In this document: positions 39,064 to 47,274 of the stretch, in pieces | Numbering within the stretch: the stretch's first letter is position 1 | Layout: every line of letters begins with the position of its first letter | From: Paracoccus sp. MA | Lineage (GTDB): Bacteria; Pseudomonadota; Alphaproteobacteria; Rhodobacterales; Rhodobacteraceae | Direction of reading: 5' to 3' | NCBI RefSeq assembly: GCF_020990385.1 | Contig: NZ_CP087597.1 | Span: 581,001-645,000 of the forward strand | DNA length: 64,000 bases | Position numbers and translations under genes: made by a program | The notes under the pieces: model-generated | What the model saw: only the letters and a program-made list of their open reading frames with translations | What the model was told of the DNA's origin: nothing | Databases searched by the model: none

Positions 39064-39777
39064 TCACGCATTGGCGGGCTGCTGGCCGATGATCCAGGTC
39101 ATCGCCTGCTCGACTTCGTGCAGGTGGTCGCGCATCGCGGTGCGGGCCTCGTCCTCGGAGCCGGCGGCGATCGCCTCGGCGATGCGGCGATGTTCGTGAT
39201 TCGAGGTCACGCGCCGGTCCGCCATCAGGTTCACCAGCTCGGACTGGCGCATCAGCGCGTCGCGGGAATCGGTGACGATGCGGGCGAAAAGCCGGTTGCG
39301 GGCGGCCTGGGCGATCAGGCAGTGGAAATCCGAATCCAGCCGCACCCATTTCAGCGCGTCCTCCTGCCGTTCCATGCTGTCGCACAGCTGCAGAAGCCGG
39401 GCCATGTCGTCTTCGTTGCGGCGCAGGGCGGCCCAGCCGGCGGCGGGGATCTCGATGAAGGGCCGCGCCTCGATCAGTTCGCGCGCCGAGTAATTGCCAT
39501 AGGCGAGTTCCGGCGCCTGCCGGTCCGAGATCACGAAACTGCCGCTGCCGCTGCGGCTGCGCGTCAGCCCCAGCGTCTGCAGCGAGCGCATCGCCTCGCG
39601 GATGATCGGCCGGCTGACGCCGTAATGCTCGGCCAGCTTCGCCTCGGAAGGCAGCCGGATGCCGACCGGCAAGCGGCCGGCCAATATTGCGCCTCGCAGA
39701 TCCTCGAACACCGTCTCGGCGGCGTTTTTCCGACTGACCGGGCTCTTATGGGACAACCAATCAGCCACTTTGTTCAT
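39064..39777 (-). CDS. GntR-family regulator, FadR subfamily (FCD domain)
   Basis: A 237-residue regulator. The N-terminal winged helix (about residues 15-80: VFEDLRGAILAGRLPVGIRL, LAEHYGVSRPIIREAMRSLQ) is followed by an all-helical FCD effector domain with the metal-binding pattern (RLDSDFHCLIAQAARN, HEHRRIAEAI, MRDHLHEVEQA) that holds the conserved Asp and His ligands. Such proteins sense carboxylates. ATG at 39777. TTGACA at 39811-39806 on the minus strand is a good -35 candidate, with a doubled TGACA that could be an operator half-site. Confidence 0.9.
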   Translation of the reverse strand: MNKVADWLSHKSPVSRKNAAETVFEDLRGAILAGRLPVGIRLPSEAKLAEHYGVSRPIIREAMRSLQTLGLTRSRSGSGSFVISDRQAPELAYGNYSARELIEARPFIEIPAAGWAALRRNEDDMARLLQLCDSMERQEDALKWVRLDSDFHCLIAQAARNRLFARIVTDSRDALMRQSELVNLMADRRVTSNHEHRRIAEAIAAGSEDEARTAMRDHLHEVEQAMTWIIGQQPANA

Positions 39778-39836
39778 GGCGCCAATGTTGCATGTCAGGC
39801 GCACCTGTCAAGCCATGGCGACGGAGGCCGCAATTT

Positions 39837-39917
39837 TTACCAGTACAGGACGGCGGCGCCCAGCAGCCCCAGCAGACCAGCCACCTGCGCCATGAAGATA
39901 AGGTGATAGATCCTCAT
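39837..39917 (-). CDS. 26-residue single-helix membrane protein
   Basis: An ATG at 39917 opens 26 codons, ending in TAA at 39839-39837, that encode a short basic head (MRIYH) and a continuous hydrophobic helix (LIFMAQVAGLLGLLGAAVLY). GGAG lies 9 bases upstream. The amphiphile-like composition differs sharply from the Arg/Pro-rich noise frames nearby. It is probably a real small membrane protein, perhaps a partner of a membrane enzyme, but function is unknown. Confidence 0.5.
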   Translation of the reverse strand: MRIYHLIFMAQVAGLLGLLGAAVLYW

Positions 39918-39930
39918 CCGCGTGCTCCGC

Positions 39931-40011
39931 GTTCAGAATCCGGGAAAAATCGTGTTTTCATCCTGCCGGGCGCTGCCGGGCTTGGGAAGCCCGAATCCGG
40001 GCATTCTGAAC
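39931..40011. repeat. 81-base element with terminal inverted repeats and inner hairpin
   Basis: GTTCAGAAT (39931-39939) and ATTCTGAAC (40003-40011) are perfect 9-base inverted ends, extended by near-matching CCGGG on both inner sides. Inside is a perfect CGGGCTT/AAGCCCG hairpin (39977-39983 and 39987-39993). It lies in the 232-base gap before the efflux gene. It could be a small MITE-like element or a leader RNA structure. Confidence 0.6.
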
Positions 40012-40149
40012 ATTTATCAATTCCGGCCGGCGGGACGGGGTTGCGCCCGGCGCGGCGCTGTGGCAGGCAGGGCGCCTGCGGCGGCGAACGGTCCTTGGCG
40101 CGATTCTGCGTCCGCAATCCTCATATCTGATATATCCACGGGTTTTCCC

Positions 40150-41340
40150 ATGCGCGATCCCCTGTTTCGCATGGCCCTGCTTCTGGGCCTGCTTTCCGCC
40201 GTCGGTCCCTTCGCGATCGACATGTATCTGCCGGCGCTGCCGCAAGTGGCCAGCGACCTGCACACCACCGAGGCCGGGGCGGCGCTGACGCTGACCTCGT
40301 ATTTCATCGTCTTCGGCTTCGCCCAGATGATCTACGGCCCGATGGCCGATGCGGTCGGGCGCAAGAAGCCGCTGGTGATCGGCGTGTCGATCTTTCTGGT
40401 CGCCACCGTGGCGGCGAGCCTGGCACCGACCATCGGCTGGCTGATCGCCGCCCGCGCCCTGCAGGGCCTGGGTGCGGCGACGCTGATGGCGGTGCCGCGT
40501 GCGGTGATCCGCGACATGGCGACCGGACCCGCGGCGGCCAAGATGATGGCGGCGATCATGATCGTGATCTCGGTCTCGCCCATGCTGGCGCCGCTGACCG
40601 GATCGGCGGTGCTGGCCTTCGGCGGCTGGCGCGAGATCTTCGCCGTGCTGGCCGCGGCGGCGCTGCTGAGCCTGGGGCTGATCCTGTTCGCGCTGCCCGA
40701 GACCCTGCCGGCCGAGCGGCGCCGGCCCGTGCGCCTTGCGGCCATGGCGGCGGGGGCGCGGCGGCTGCTGGCCGACCGGCGCTTTCTGGGCCTGACCATG
40801 ATCGGCGGCTTCGGCATGGCCAGCTTCTTCGTGTTCCTGGCCTCGGCGAGCTTCGTCTATACGCGGCAATACGGGCTTAGCCCGACCGGGTTCTCGCTGG
40901 CCTTCGCGGTGAATGCCATCGGCTTCTTCTCGGCCTCGCAATTCGCCGGCCGGCTGGCGGAACGCTTCGGGATGGAGCGGGTGATCTCTCTGGCGATCAC
41001 CGGCTTTGCCGGGCTGTCGCTGGCCCTGTCGCTGGTGGTGCTGGCGGGCTTCGACGCGCTGCCCGTGGTGATCGCGGGGCTGTTCCTGGCCAATGCCTGC
41101 CTGGGGCTGGTGATGCCGACGGCCATGGTCATGTCGCTGGACCCGCATCCCGACATCGCCGGGCTCGCCTCGTCGCTGGGCGGCACGCTGCAGATGCTGA
41201 CCGGAGGGCTGATGATCGCGGTGACCGGGCCCTTCCTGGACAATACCGCGGCGACCATGGTGCCGGCGATCACGCTTTGCGCGGCGCTGGCCTGGGGGGC
41301 GGCGGCGGCCTCGCTGCCGCGGCTGCGCATCCTGGCCTGA
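40150..41340 (+). CDS. Bcr/CflA-family multidrug efflux MFS transporter
   Basis: A 396-residue, 12-helix MFS protein. FAIDMYLPALPQVASDL in helix 1 is the Bcr/CflA hallmark. The loop 2-3 motif is GPMADAVGRKKPLV, motif C is in MIVISVSPMLAPLTGSAVL, and the second half begins near residue 200. It would export drugs or metabolites with protons. ATG at 40150 in CCCATGCG has only a weak ribosome site. A longer upstream frame has no membrane character. It runs convergently with the siderophore-interacting gene. Confidence 0.9.
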   Translation: MRDPLFRMALLLGLLSAVGPFAIDMYLPALPQVASDLHTTEAGAALTLTSYFIVFGFAQMIYGPMADAVGRKKPLVIGVSIFLVATVAASLAPTIGWLIAARALQGLGAATLMAVPRAVIRDMATGPAAAKMMAAIMIVISVSPMLAPLTGSAVLAFGGWREIFAVLAAAALLSLGLILFALPETLPAERRRPVRLAAMAAGARRLLADRRFLGLTMIGGFGMASFFVFLASASFVYTRQYGLSPTGFSLAFAVNAIGFFSASQFAGRLAERFGMERVISLAITGFAGLSLALSLVVLAGFDALPVVIAGLFLANACLGLVMPTAMVMSLDPHPDIAGLASSLGGTLQMLTGGLMIAVTGPFLDNTAATMVPAITLCAALAWGAAAASLPRLRILA

Positions 41341-41344
41341 GGCG

Positions 41345-42325
41345 TCAGCCCCAATAGGCGGCGGCGGTGAATTCGCGCTTGGCCAGTCCGCGCGCGGCAA
41401 GCCGCCGCCGCGCCTCGCGCGCCTCATGCGCGGGGCCGGCGAACCAGACATGGCGGTTCTCCTGCGCCGCATCGAAGCCGGCGGCGTCCAGCGCCGCCAG
41501 CAGGTCGTCGCAGCGGCTGACGCGCGGGTCGCGGGCCAGTTCGGCCAGATCCTCGGGCGCGGCGCGCAGGAAGGCATGAACCTCGCCCCGCGCCTGTTCC
41601 AGCATCCGGGCGATGGCGGGCAGGGCGGTTTCGTCGCCAAAGAGCCACAGCCGGCCGGCCTCGGGGCAACCGCCGCCGCCGGGCCCGATCAGCCCGACCG
41701 GATCGCCGGGCCGGGCGCGATCCGCCCAGTCGCAGGTCGGGCTGGCCGCATGGCGGAAGATGTCGAAATCCACCCAGTCGTCCCGCTGCGCGGCCACGGT
41801 ATAGACGGCGCGATGCGGCGCGTCCGGCCCCTCGGGCCAGACGGTGCGGCCGCTGGCGGCGATGCGCGGCCACAGCGGGATGCGTCCCTTCGGCGGCAGC
41901 AGCAGGCGGAAATGCAGCGAGCCCTGGCCGAAACGGGCGGCGTCCTCGCCGGCGACGCGGACGCGCAGGAAGCCGGGCGTGCGCGGGCTGACGCCGACCA
42001 CCCGCATCAGCGACAGGCCGGGGGCCAGCGCCCCCGTCTCGACCCTGTCCCAGCCGATGGACAAGCCCAACTCGTCGAACAGCGTGGTGGCGGTGTCCTG
42101 CAGGTTGCCGATCAGTCGCTTTTCCGGCGCGCTGAGCTCGATCCTCGCCGTGTCGCCGTCGCGGATCAGCGCCATTTCGCAGCCCCACAGATGCAGCGTC
42201 AGGCTGTCGGCGGTCTCGATCGCCTCGATCTCCCATTCGGCGGCGCGAGCCTTCAGCGCGGCGGCGGCCGCGCCCGCGGCCGAGCCGAGCGTCCCGGTGC
42301 TGCGATAGGGTCTGATCAGGAACAT
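41345..42325 (-). CDS. Siderophore-interacting protein (SIP) with N-terminal DUF2218
   Basis: A 326-residue protein. Residues 1-85 match DUF2218 (ALKARAAEWEIEA, AEWEIEAIETADSLTLHLWG); from about residue 100 an FAD-binding SIP domain (DAPHRAVYTVAAQRDDWVDF with the RxYT flavin motif, DFDIFRHA) and a C-terminal SIP domain with LIGPGGGG and WLFGDETALPAIAR follow. SIPs reduce ferric siderophores in the cytoplasm to release iron. ATG at 42325 with AGGA before it. It ends 4 bases from the convergent efflux gene. An AT-rich patch (42359-42375) upstream may hold an iron-responsive operator. Confidence 0.88.
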   Translation of the reverse strand: MFLIRPYRSTGTLGSAAGAAAAALKARAAEWEIEAIETADSLTLHLWGCEMALIRDGDTARIELSAPEKRLIGNLQDTATTLFDELGLSIGWDRVETGALAPGLSLMRVVGVSPRTPGFLRVRVAGEDAARFGQGSLHFRLLLPPKGRIPLWPRIAASGRTVWPEGPDAPHRAVYTVAAQRDDWVDFDIFRHAASPTCDWADRARPGDPVGLIGPGGGGCPEAGRLWLFGDETALPAIARMLEQARGEVHAFLRAAPEDLAELARDPRVSRCDDLLAALDAAGFDAAQENRHVWFAGPAHEAREARRRLAARGLAKREFTAAAYWG

Positions 42326-42399
42326 GGCGCGTCCTTCCGCATGGCGCAGGTCGGGACGGATATATACCCAAGAAAAACTCTCGGCAATATGTCCCGGGG

Positions 42400-43461
42400 C
42401 TATGCCGCGCCCTCGCGGTCGAGCAGGGCGCGCTTGCGCGCCACGCCCCAGCGATAGCCCGACAGCGCGCCGTCGCTGCGCACCACCCGGTGGCAGGGGA
42501 TGGCGACGGCGATGTCGTTCGCGGCGCAGGCTTGCGCCACGGCGCGGCTGGCCTGCGGCGCGCCGATGCGGCGGGCGATCTCGGCATAGCTGGCGGTGGC
42601 GCCGGGCGGGATCTGGCGCAGGGCCTGCCAGACCCGCTGCTGGAAGGCGGTGCCGCGGATGTCCAGCGGCAGGTCCAGCCCGATCCCGGGTGCTTCGACA
42701 AAGCCGACGACGCGGGCGACGAGGGTCTCGAATTCCGGGTCGCCGCCGATCAGCGTGGCGGCGGGGAAACGGTCCTGGAAGTCGCGCAGCAGCGCCTCGG
42801 GGTCGTCGCCAAGCGCGATGGCGCAGATGCCGCGCCGGCTTTGCGCGACCAGGATGGCGCCAAGCGCGCATTGCCCCAGCGCGAAGCGGATCTCGGCCCC
42901 CGCGCCGCCCTTGCGCCAGGCCGAGACCGTCATGCCCAGCATCCCGTCGGCGCCCTCATAGAAGCGGCTGTTCGAGCTGAAGCCCGCCTCGTAGATCGCG
43001 CCGGTGACGCTGGCGCTATCGGCCAGCCGGGCGCGCAGCCGGCCGGCGCGATGCGCGGCGGCATAGGCGCGCGGCGTCAGTCCGGTCGCGGCCTTGAACT
43101 GGCGGTGAAAATGGAACGGGCTGAGGCCCGCGGCCTCGGCCAGCGCCCCGAGGCTAGGCGGCGTGTCCGAGTCCTCGATCAGCCGGCAGGCCGCGGCGAC
43201 CAGCGCCGCATTGGCCTCGGCCACCGAGGCGCCGCGGGGATTGCAGCGCCGGCAGGGACGAAAGCCCGCCGCTTCGGCCTGATCGGGCGAGGCATAGAGG
43301 GTTACGTTCTGCGGCTTGGCCCGCCGGGACGGGCAGGAGGGGCGGCAATAGACCCCGGTGGTGCGCACGGCATAGACGAAGGCGCCATCGGCCGCCGCGT
43401 CGCGCGCCAGCACCTGCTGCCAGCGCGGATCGCTTTCGGTGGGAATCGGGGCGTGATCCAT
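42400..43461 (-). CDS. ada: Bifunctional Ada: methylphosphotriester repair/regulator and O6-methylguanine methyltransferase
   Basis: A 353-residue protein. N-terminal Ada zinc domain with four Cys (GVYCRPSCPSRRAKP and RPCRRCNP), whose first Cys accepts methyl from phosphotriesters. AraC-type helix-turn-helix (about residues 85-180: LGALAEAAGLSPFHFHRQFK). C-terminal methyltransferase (about 195-350) with AIPCHRVVRSDGALSGYRWG, the PCHR active site. The full E. coli-type architecture is kept, so it is both repair enzyme and activator of its own regulon. Confidence 0.96.
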   Translation of the reverse strand: MDHAPIPTESDPRWQQVLARDAAADGAFVYAVRTTGVYCRPSCPSRRAKPQNVTLYASPDQAEAAGFRPCRRCNPRGASVAEANAALVAAACRLIEDSDTPPSLGALAEAAGLSPFHFHRQFKAATGLTPRAYAAAHRAGRLRARLADSASVTGAIYEAGFSSNSRFYEGADGMLGMTVSAWRKGGAGAEIRFALGQCALGAILVAQSRRGICAIALGDDPEALLRDFQDRFPAATLIGGDPEFETLVARVVGFVEAPGIGLDLPLDIRGTAFQQRVWQALRQIPPGATASYAEIARRIGAPQASRAVAQACAANDIAVAIPCHRVVRSDGALSGYRWGVARKRALLDREGAA

Positions 43462-43560
43462 GGCAGGAACCTTTCTGCTGCGTCATTCCTGCTATCATAT
43501 CTAGGGCGCGGGCGGGACCGCCGCACTCCGCCGCTTGCGGCCGAATTCCGCCGTCGCGGG

Positions 43561-44265
43561 TCAGGGAATGTTCAGCGCCGTGTCCAGCAGGCTGTCGGGA
43601 CGGACCAGATCCGTCAGCGCCCCCAGGTCGGTGATGGTGACGCGCATGCCGTCGATATGCACGCCATGCTCGCGCAGCGCCCGGAAGGCGCGCGAGAGGC
43701 TTTCCGGCGTCATCCCCAAATACGAGGCCAGCAGCCGCTTTTCCTGCGGCAGAACGAAACCCTGCGCGCCCCCGGCGGCCGAGAACCGCTGCAGCAGATA
43801 GGCCCCCAGCCTTTCGCGGGCGTTGCGCAGCTTGAGGTTCTTGGCATGGCGCACGAGGTTGCGATAGCCCTCGGACAGCTCTTGCACCGTGGCCAGCGCA
43901 AAGCCGGGATCGCGGGCGAAGGCCGCGCGCACGTCCACCGCCGGGATCAGCACGATGCGCGAGCGTTGCAGGGTGCGCGCCGACATCAGATAGGGCGCGT
44001 CGCGCATGCAGGCGGCCAGGATGAAGGTGGCGACCGGCTGGACCACGGCCATGGTGGTGTCGCGTCCCTGCCAGTGGGCATAAAGCTCGACCGCGCCTTC
44101 CAGCACCACATGCAGGAAATTCGCGCCCTCGCCCTGGCGGATCAGCTCGAGCTGCGCGGGAAAGACCTGGTCATAGGCCGCATGCAGCAGCGCGTCGAAG
44201 GCCGGGCTGGTCATGTCGCGGAACAGCGGCAGGTTGCGGATGTCGTTGCGGTCCTCTTCGCGCAT
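43561..44265 (-). CDS. narR: Nitrate/nitrite-responsive FNR-family regulator NarR
   Basis: A 234-residue Crp/Fnr-family protein. The effector domain spans about residues 10-130 (FPAQLELIRQGEGANFLHVV) and the helix-turn-helix about 165-205 (RLLASYLGMTPESLSRAFRALREHGV, with the E-SR pattern that reads TTGA half-sites). It has no N-terminal Cys cluster and only one Cys (AACMRDA), unlike FNR, as described for Paracoccus NarR, which activates narKGHJI in response to nitrate or nitrite. It is divergent from narK. ATG at 44265 behind AAGGA. Confidence 0.93.
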   Translation of the reverse strand: MREEDRNDIRNLPLFRDMTSPAFDALLHAAYDQVFPAQLELIRQGEGANFLHVVLEGAVELYAHWQGRDTTMAVVQPVATFILAACMRDAPYLMSARTLQRSRIVLIPAVDVRAAFARDPGFALATVQELSEGYRNLVRHAKNLKLRNARERLGAYLLQRFSAAGGAQGFVLPQEKRLLASYLGMTPESLSRAFRALREHGVHIDGMRVTITDLGALTDLVRPDSLLDTALNIP

Positions 44266-44316
44266 GGGGCTGTCCTTGGGAGTGGCTGCGGAATCGCCTC
44301 CTGTCTGGCATTGATC

Positions 44317-44330
44317 TTGATTTTCGTCAA
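44317..44330 (-). promoter_or_regulatory. FNR/NNR-type box upstream of narR
   Basis: TTGATTTTCGTCAA is a perfect TTGA-N6-TCAA palindrome centred 58 bases before the narR ATG. It is symmetrical, so it could serve narR or, at distance, narK; the position favours narR. Confidence 0.7.
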
Positions 44331-44452
44331 TCAGAGAGCAGGCATTTGTCATATGGCCGCGACATGAAACCGCAGCCACGCCTGGATAATTTGCAGGGCG
44401 TCCCGGCACAAAAGCGAAATCCGGTCGGTTTTGCCGCTCCGCAGCGCAGAAG

Positions 44453-44466
44453 TTGACCCAGATCAA
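44453..44466 (+). promoter_or_regulatory. FNR/NarR-type box upstream of narK
   Basis: TTGACCCAGATCAA, a perfect TTGA-N6-TCAA, centred 78 bases before the narK ATG. It is the expected site of anaerobic and nitrate-dependent activation of narKGHJI by FnrP/NarR. Confidence 0.85.
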
Positions 44467-44537
44467 ACCTGCCCCGCCGGCCGCGTGATGGGTGAGCCGC
44501 AGAACGGCGCGCGAAAGACCCAATCGGAGCATCCGCC

Positions 44538-47255
44538 ATGTCGGACCCACGATCCCCGTCCCCGATGCAGCAGCAGAAGGCGCTGTGGCTCAGCACCACC
44601 GCCTTCACGCTGTGCTTCGCCGTCTGGACGATCTTCTCCATCATCGGCATCACCATCAAGGACGAGCTCGGCCTGACCGAGTTCGAATATGGCGTGCTGA
44701 TCGCCACACCCATCCTGACCGGCTCGCTGATCCGGCTGATCCTCGGCGTCTGGACCGAGCGTTACGGCGGGCGGCTGGTGTTTTCGCTGCAGATGCTGTT
44801 CACCGGCCTTGCCACCTGGGCGCTGACCTGGGCCGAGAGCTATGCGGGCTTCCTGCTGGCCGCGCTTGGCGTCGGTCTGGCGGGCGGTTCCTTCATCATC
44901 GGCGTCGCCTATGTCTCGAAATGGTTCCCGGCCCAGCGGCAGGGGACGGCGCTCGGCATCTTCGGCATGGGCAATGTCGGCGCGGCGGTGACCAAGTTCA
45001 TCGCCCCCTTCATCCTGGTGGCCTGGGGCTGGCAGGCCGTGGCGCAGATCTGGGCGGTGGGCATCGCGCTGATGGGCGTGGTCTTCCTGCTGGTCGCGCG
45101 CGACGACCCCGATTTCGAGGCGCGCCGTGCCGAGGGCATCGCCGCGCCCAGTTTGGCCGAGCAGTTCGCGCCGCTGAAAAGGCTGCAGGTCTGGCGCTTC
45201 GCGCTTTACTATTTCTTCGTCTTCGGCGGCTTCGTCGCCCTGGCGCTGTGGCTGCCGCATTACCTGACGCAGGTTTACGGCGTCGATCTGCGGGTCGCCG
45301 GCATGGCGGCGGCGGCCTTCAGCCTGTCGGCCAGCATCTTTCGCGCCTATGGCGGCATCCTGTCGGACCGCTTCGGCGCGCGCACGGTGATGTACTGGAC
45401 CTTCGGCTTCAGCGCGCTGTTCCTGTTCATGCTGTCCTATCCGCCGACCGACTACACCATCCGCGGCATGGACGGGCCGATCTCGTTCTCGACCGAGATG
45501 GGGCTGTGGCCCTTCGTGGTCACGCTGTTTGCACTGGGCTTCTTCATGAGCCTGGGCAAGGCCGCGATCTTCAAGCACATCCCGGTCTATTACCCGAACC
45601 ATGTCGGTGCGGTGGGCGGGCTGGTCGGCATGATCGGCGGCCTTGGCGGCTTCGTCCTGCCCATCGTCTTCGGCGCGCTGCTGGACCTGACCGGCATCTG
45701 GACCTCGTGCTTCGCCTTGCTCTTGCTGGTCGTGGTGGTGTCCATGGGCTGGATGCACCTCTCGATCCGCGCCATGGAGCGGCAGGCGCAGGGCCGGGCC
45801 CTGGACCGGCTGCCGAACTTTCCCGAACTGGCCGAGGTGCATGACCCCGAGCGCACGGTGATGCCGCGCGTGCTGGACGACTGGCGTCCCGAGGACCCGG
45901 CATTCTGGTCCGAAAAGGGCCGCCGGATCGCCAGGCGCAACCTGTGGATCTCGATTCCGGCGCTGCTGCTGGCCTTCGCGGTCTGGATGGTCTGGTCGGT
46001 TGTGGTGGCCAAGCTGCCGCAGATCGGCTTCGGCTTCAGCCAGGACCAGCTGTTCTGGCTGGCGGCGCTGCCGGCGCTGTCCGGGGCCACGCTGCGCATC
46101 TTCTACAGCTTCATGGTGCCGATCTTCGGCGGGCGGCTGTGGACGACGCTTTCCACCGCCTCGCTGCTGATCCCGGCCATGGGCATCGGCTATGCGGTGC
46201 AGGATCCGACGACGCCCTATCTGATCTTCGTCGCGCTGGCGCTGCTGTGCGGGCTCGGCGGGGCCAATTTCGCCTCGTCCATGGCCAATATCAGCTTCTT
46301 CTTCCCGAAATCGGAAAAGGGCAGCGCCATGGGGCTGAACGCCGGCCTCGGCAACCTGGGCGTCTCGGTGATGCAGTTTCTGGTGCCCATCGTCATCACC
46401 ATGGGCGTCTTCGGTGCCATGGGCGGCGCCCCGCAAGAGCTTTCGGACGGCGGCCGGCTGTGGATGCAGAACGCCGGATTCGTCTGGGTGCCCTTCATCA
46501 TCGCCTCGACCGTGGCGGCCTGGCTGGGCATGAACGACATCGCCGACGCCCGCGCCAGCTTCCGCGAGCAGGCGGTAATCTTCACCCGCAAGCACAACTG
46601 GGTGATGTGCCTGCTTTACATCGGCACCTTCGGCAGCTTCATCGGCTATTCGGCGGGCTTCCCGCTGCTGACCGGCCTGGCCTTCCCCGAGGTGAACGCG
46701 CTGCAATTCGTGTTCCTGGGGCCGCTGGTCGGCGCGCTCAGCCGGGCCGGCACCGGCTGGCTGGCGGACCGGGTCGGCGGCGGGCGGGTGACCTTCTGGG
46801 TCTTTGCCGGCATGATCGCCTCGGTCGCGCTGGTCATCCTGTCGCTGCAGGCGCTGTCCTTCGCCGGCTTCTTCGCGGGTTTCATGGCGCTGTTCTTCTT
46901 TACCGGGGTCGGCAATTCCTCGACCTTCCAGATGATCCCCGTCATCATGCGCAAGGAGATCGCCCGGCTGGAGCCGCAGCTGTCGCCCGAGGATCGCCGC
47001 CGCCAGTCGGACCGCGAATCCGCCGCGATCATCGCCTTCACCAGCGCGATCGGGGCCTATGGCGGCTTCTTCATCCCCAAGGCCTACGGCAGCTCGATCG
47101 CGCTGACCGGATCGGCGCTTGGCGCGCTCTGGGGCTTCCTGGGCTTCTATGTGCTCTGCCTTGCCGTGACCTGGGTCTTCTACACCCGGCCGGGCGGCCT
47201 TCTGCACGACATCGAACGCGGCCGCGCCCCCGCCGGCGCCGCCACCCCTGCCTGA
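44538..47255 (+). CDS. narK: Fused nitrate/nitrite transporter NarK1-NarK2
   Basis: A 905-residue double MFS protein. Domain 1 (about residues 15-425) is NarK1-like, a presumed nitrate/proton symporter; domain 2 (about 465-890) is NarK2-like, a presumed nitrate/nitrite antiporter. Both keep the Arg-containing helix 2 (IRLILGVWTERYGGR and LRIFYSFMVPIFGGR) and glycine-rich nitrate signatures (GLAGGSFIIGVAYVSKWF and GLGGANFASSMANISFFFP). Such two-in-one NarK proteins are known from Paracoccus. It is first in the nar operon, 19 bases before narG. Confidence 0.96.
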   Translation: MSDPRSPSPMQQQKALWLSTTAFTLCFAVWTIFSIIGITIKDELGLTEFEYGVLIATPILTGSLIRLILGVWTERYGGRLVFSLQMLFTGLATWALTWAESYAGFLLAALGVGLAGGSFIIGVAYVSKWFPAQRQGTALGIFGMGNVGAAVTKFIAPFILVAWGWQAVAQIWAVGIALMGVVFLLVARDDPDFEARRAEGIAAPSLAEQFAPLKRLQVWRFALYYFFVFGGFVALALWLPHYLTQVYGVDLRVAGMAAAAFSLSASIFRAYGGILSDRFGARTVMYWTFGFSALFLFMLSYPPTDYTIRGMDGPISFSTEMGLWPFVVTLFALGFFMSLGKAAIFKHIPVYYPNHVGAVGGLVGMIGGLGGFVLPIVFGALLDLTGIWTSCFALLLLVVVVSMGWMHLSIRAMERQAQGRALDRLPNFPELAEVHDPERTVMPRVLDDWRPEDPAFWSEKGRRIARRNLWISIPALLLAFAVWMVWSVVVAKLPQIGFGFSQDQLFWLAALPALSGATLRIFYSFMVPIFGGRLWTTLSTASLLIPAMGIGYAVQDPTTPYLIFVALALLCGLGGANFASSMANISFFFPKSEKGSAMGLNAGLGNLGVSVMQFLVPIVITMGVFGAMGGAPQELSDGGRLWMQNAGFVWVPFIIASTVAAWLGMNDIADARASFREQAVIFTRKHNWVMCLLYIGTFGSFIGYSAGFPLLTGLAFPEVNALQFVFLGPLVGALSRAGTGWLADRVGGGRVTFWVFAGMIASVALVILSLQALSFAGFFAGFMALFFFTGVGNSSTFQMIPVIMRKEIARLEPQLSPEDRRRQSDRESAAIIAFTSAIGAYGGFFIPKAYGSSIALTGSALGALWGFLGFYVLCLAVTWVFYTRPGGLLHDIERGRAPAGAATPA

Positions 47256-47274
47256 GAATTCCAAGGAGACAGCC

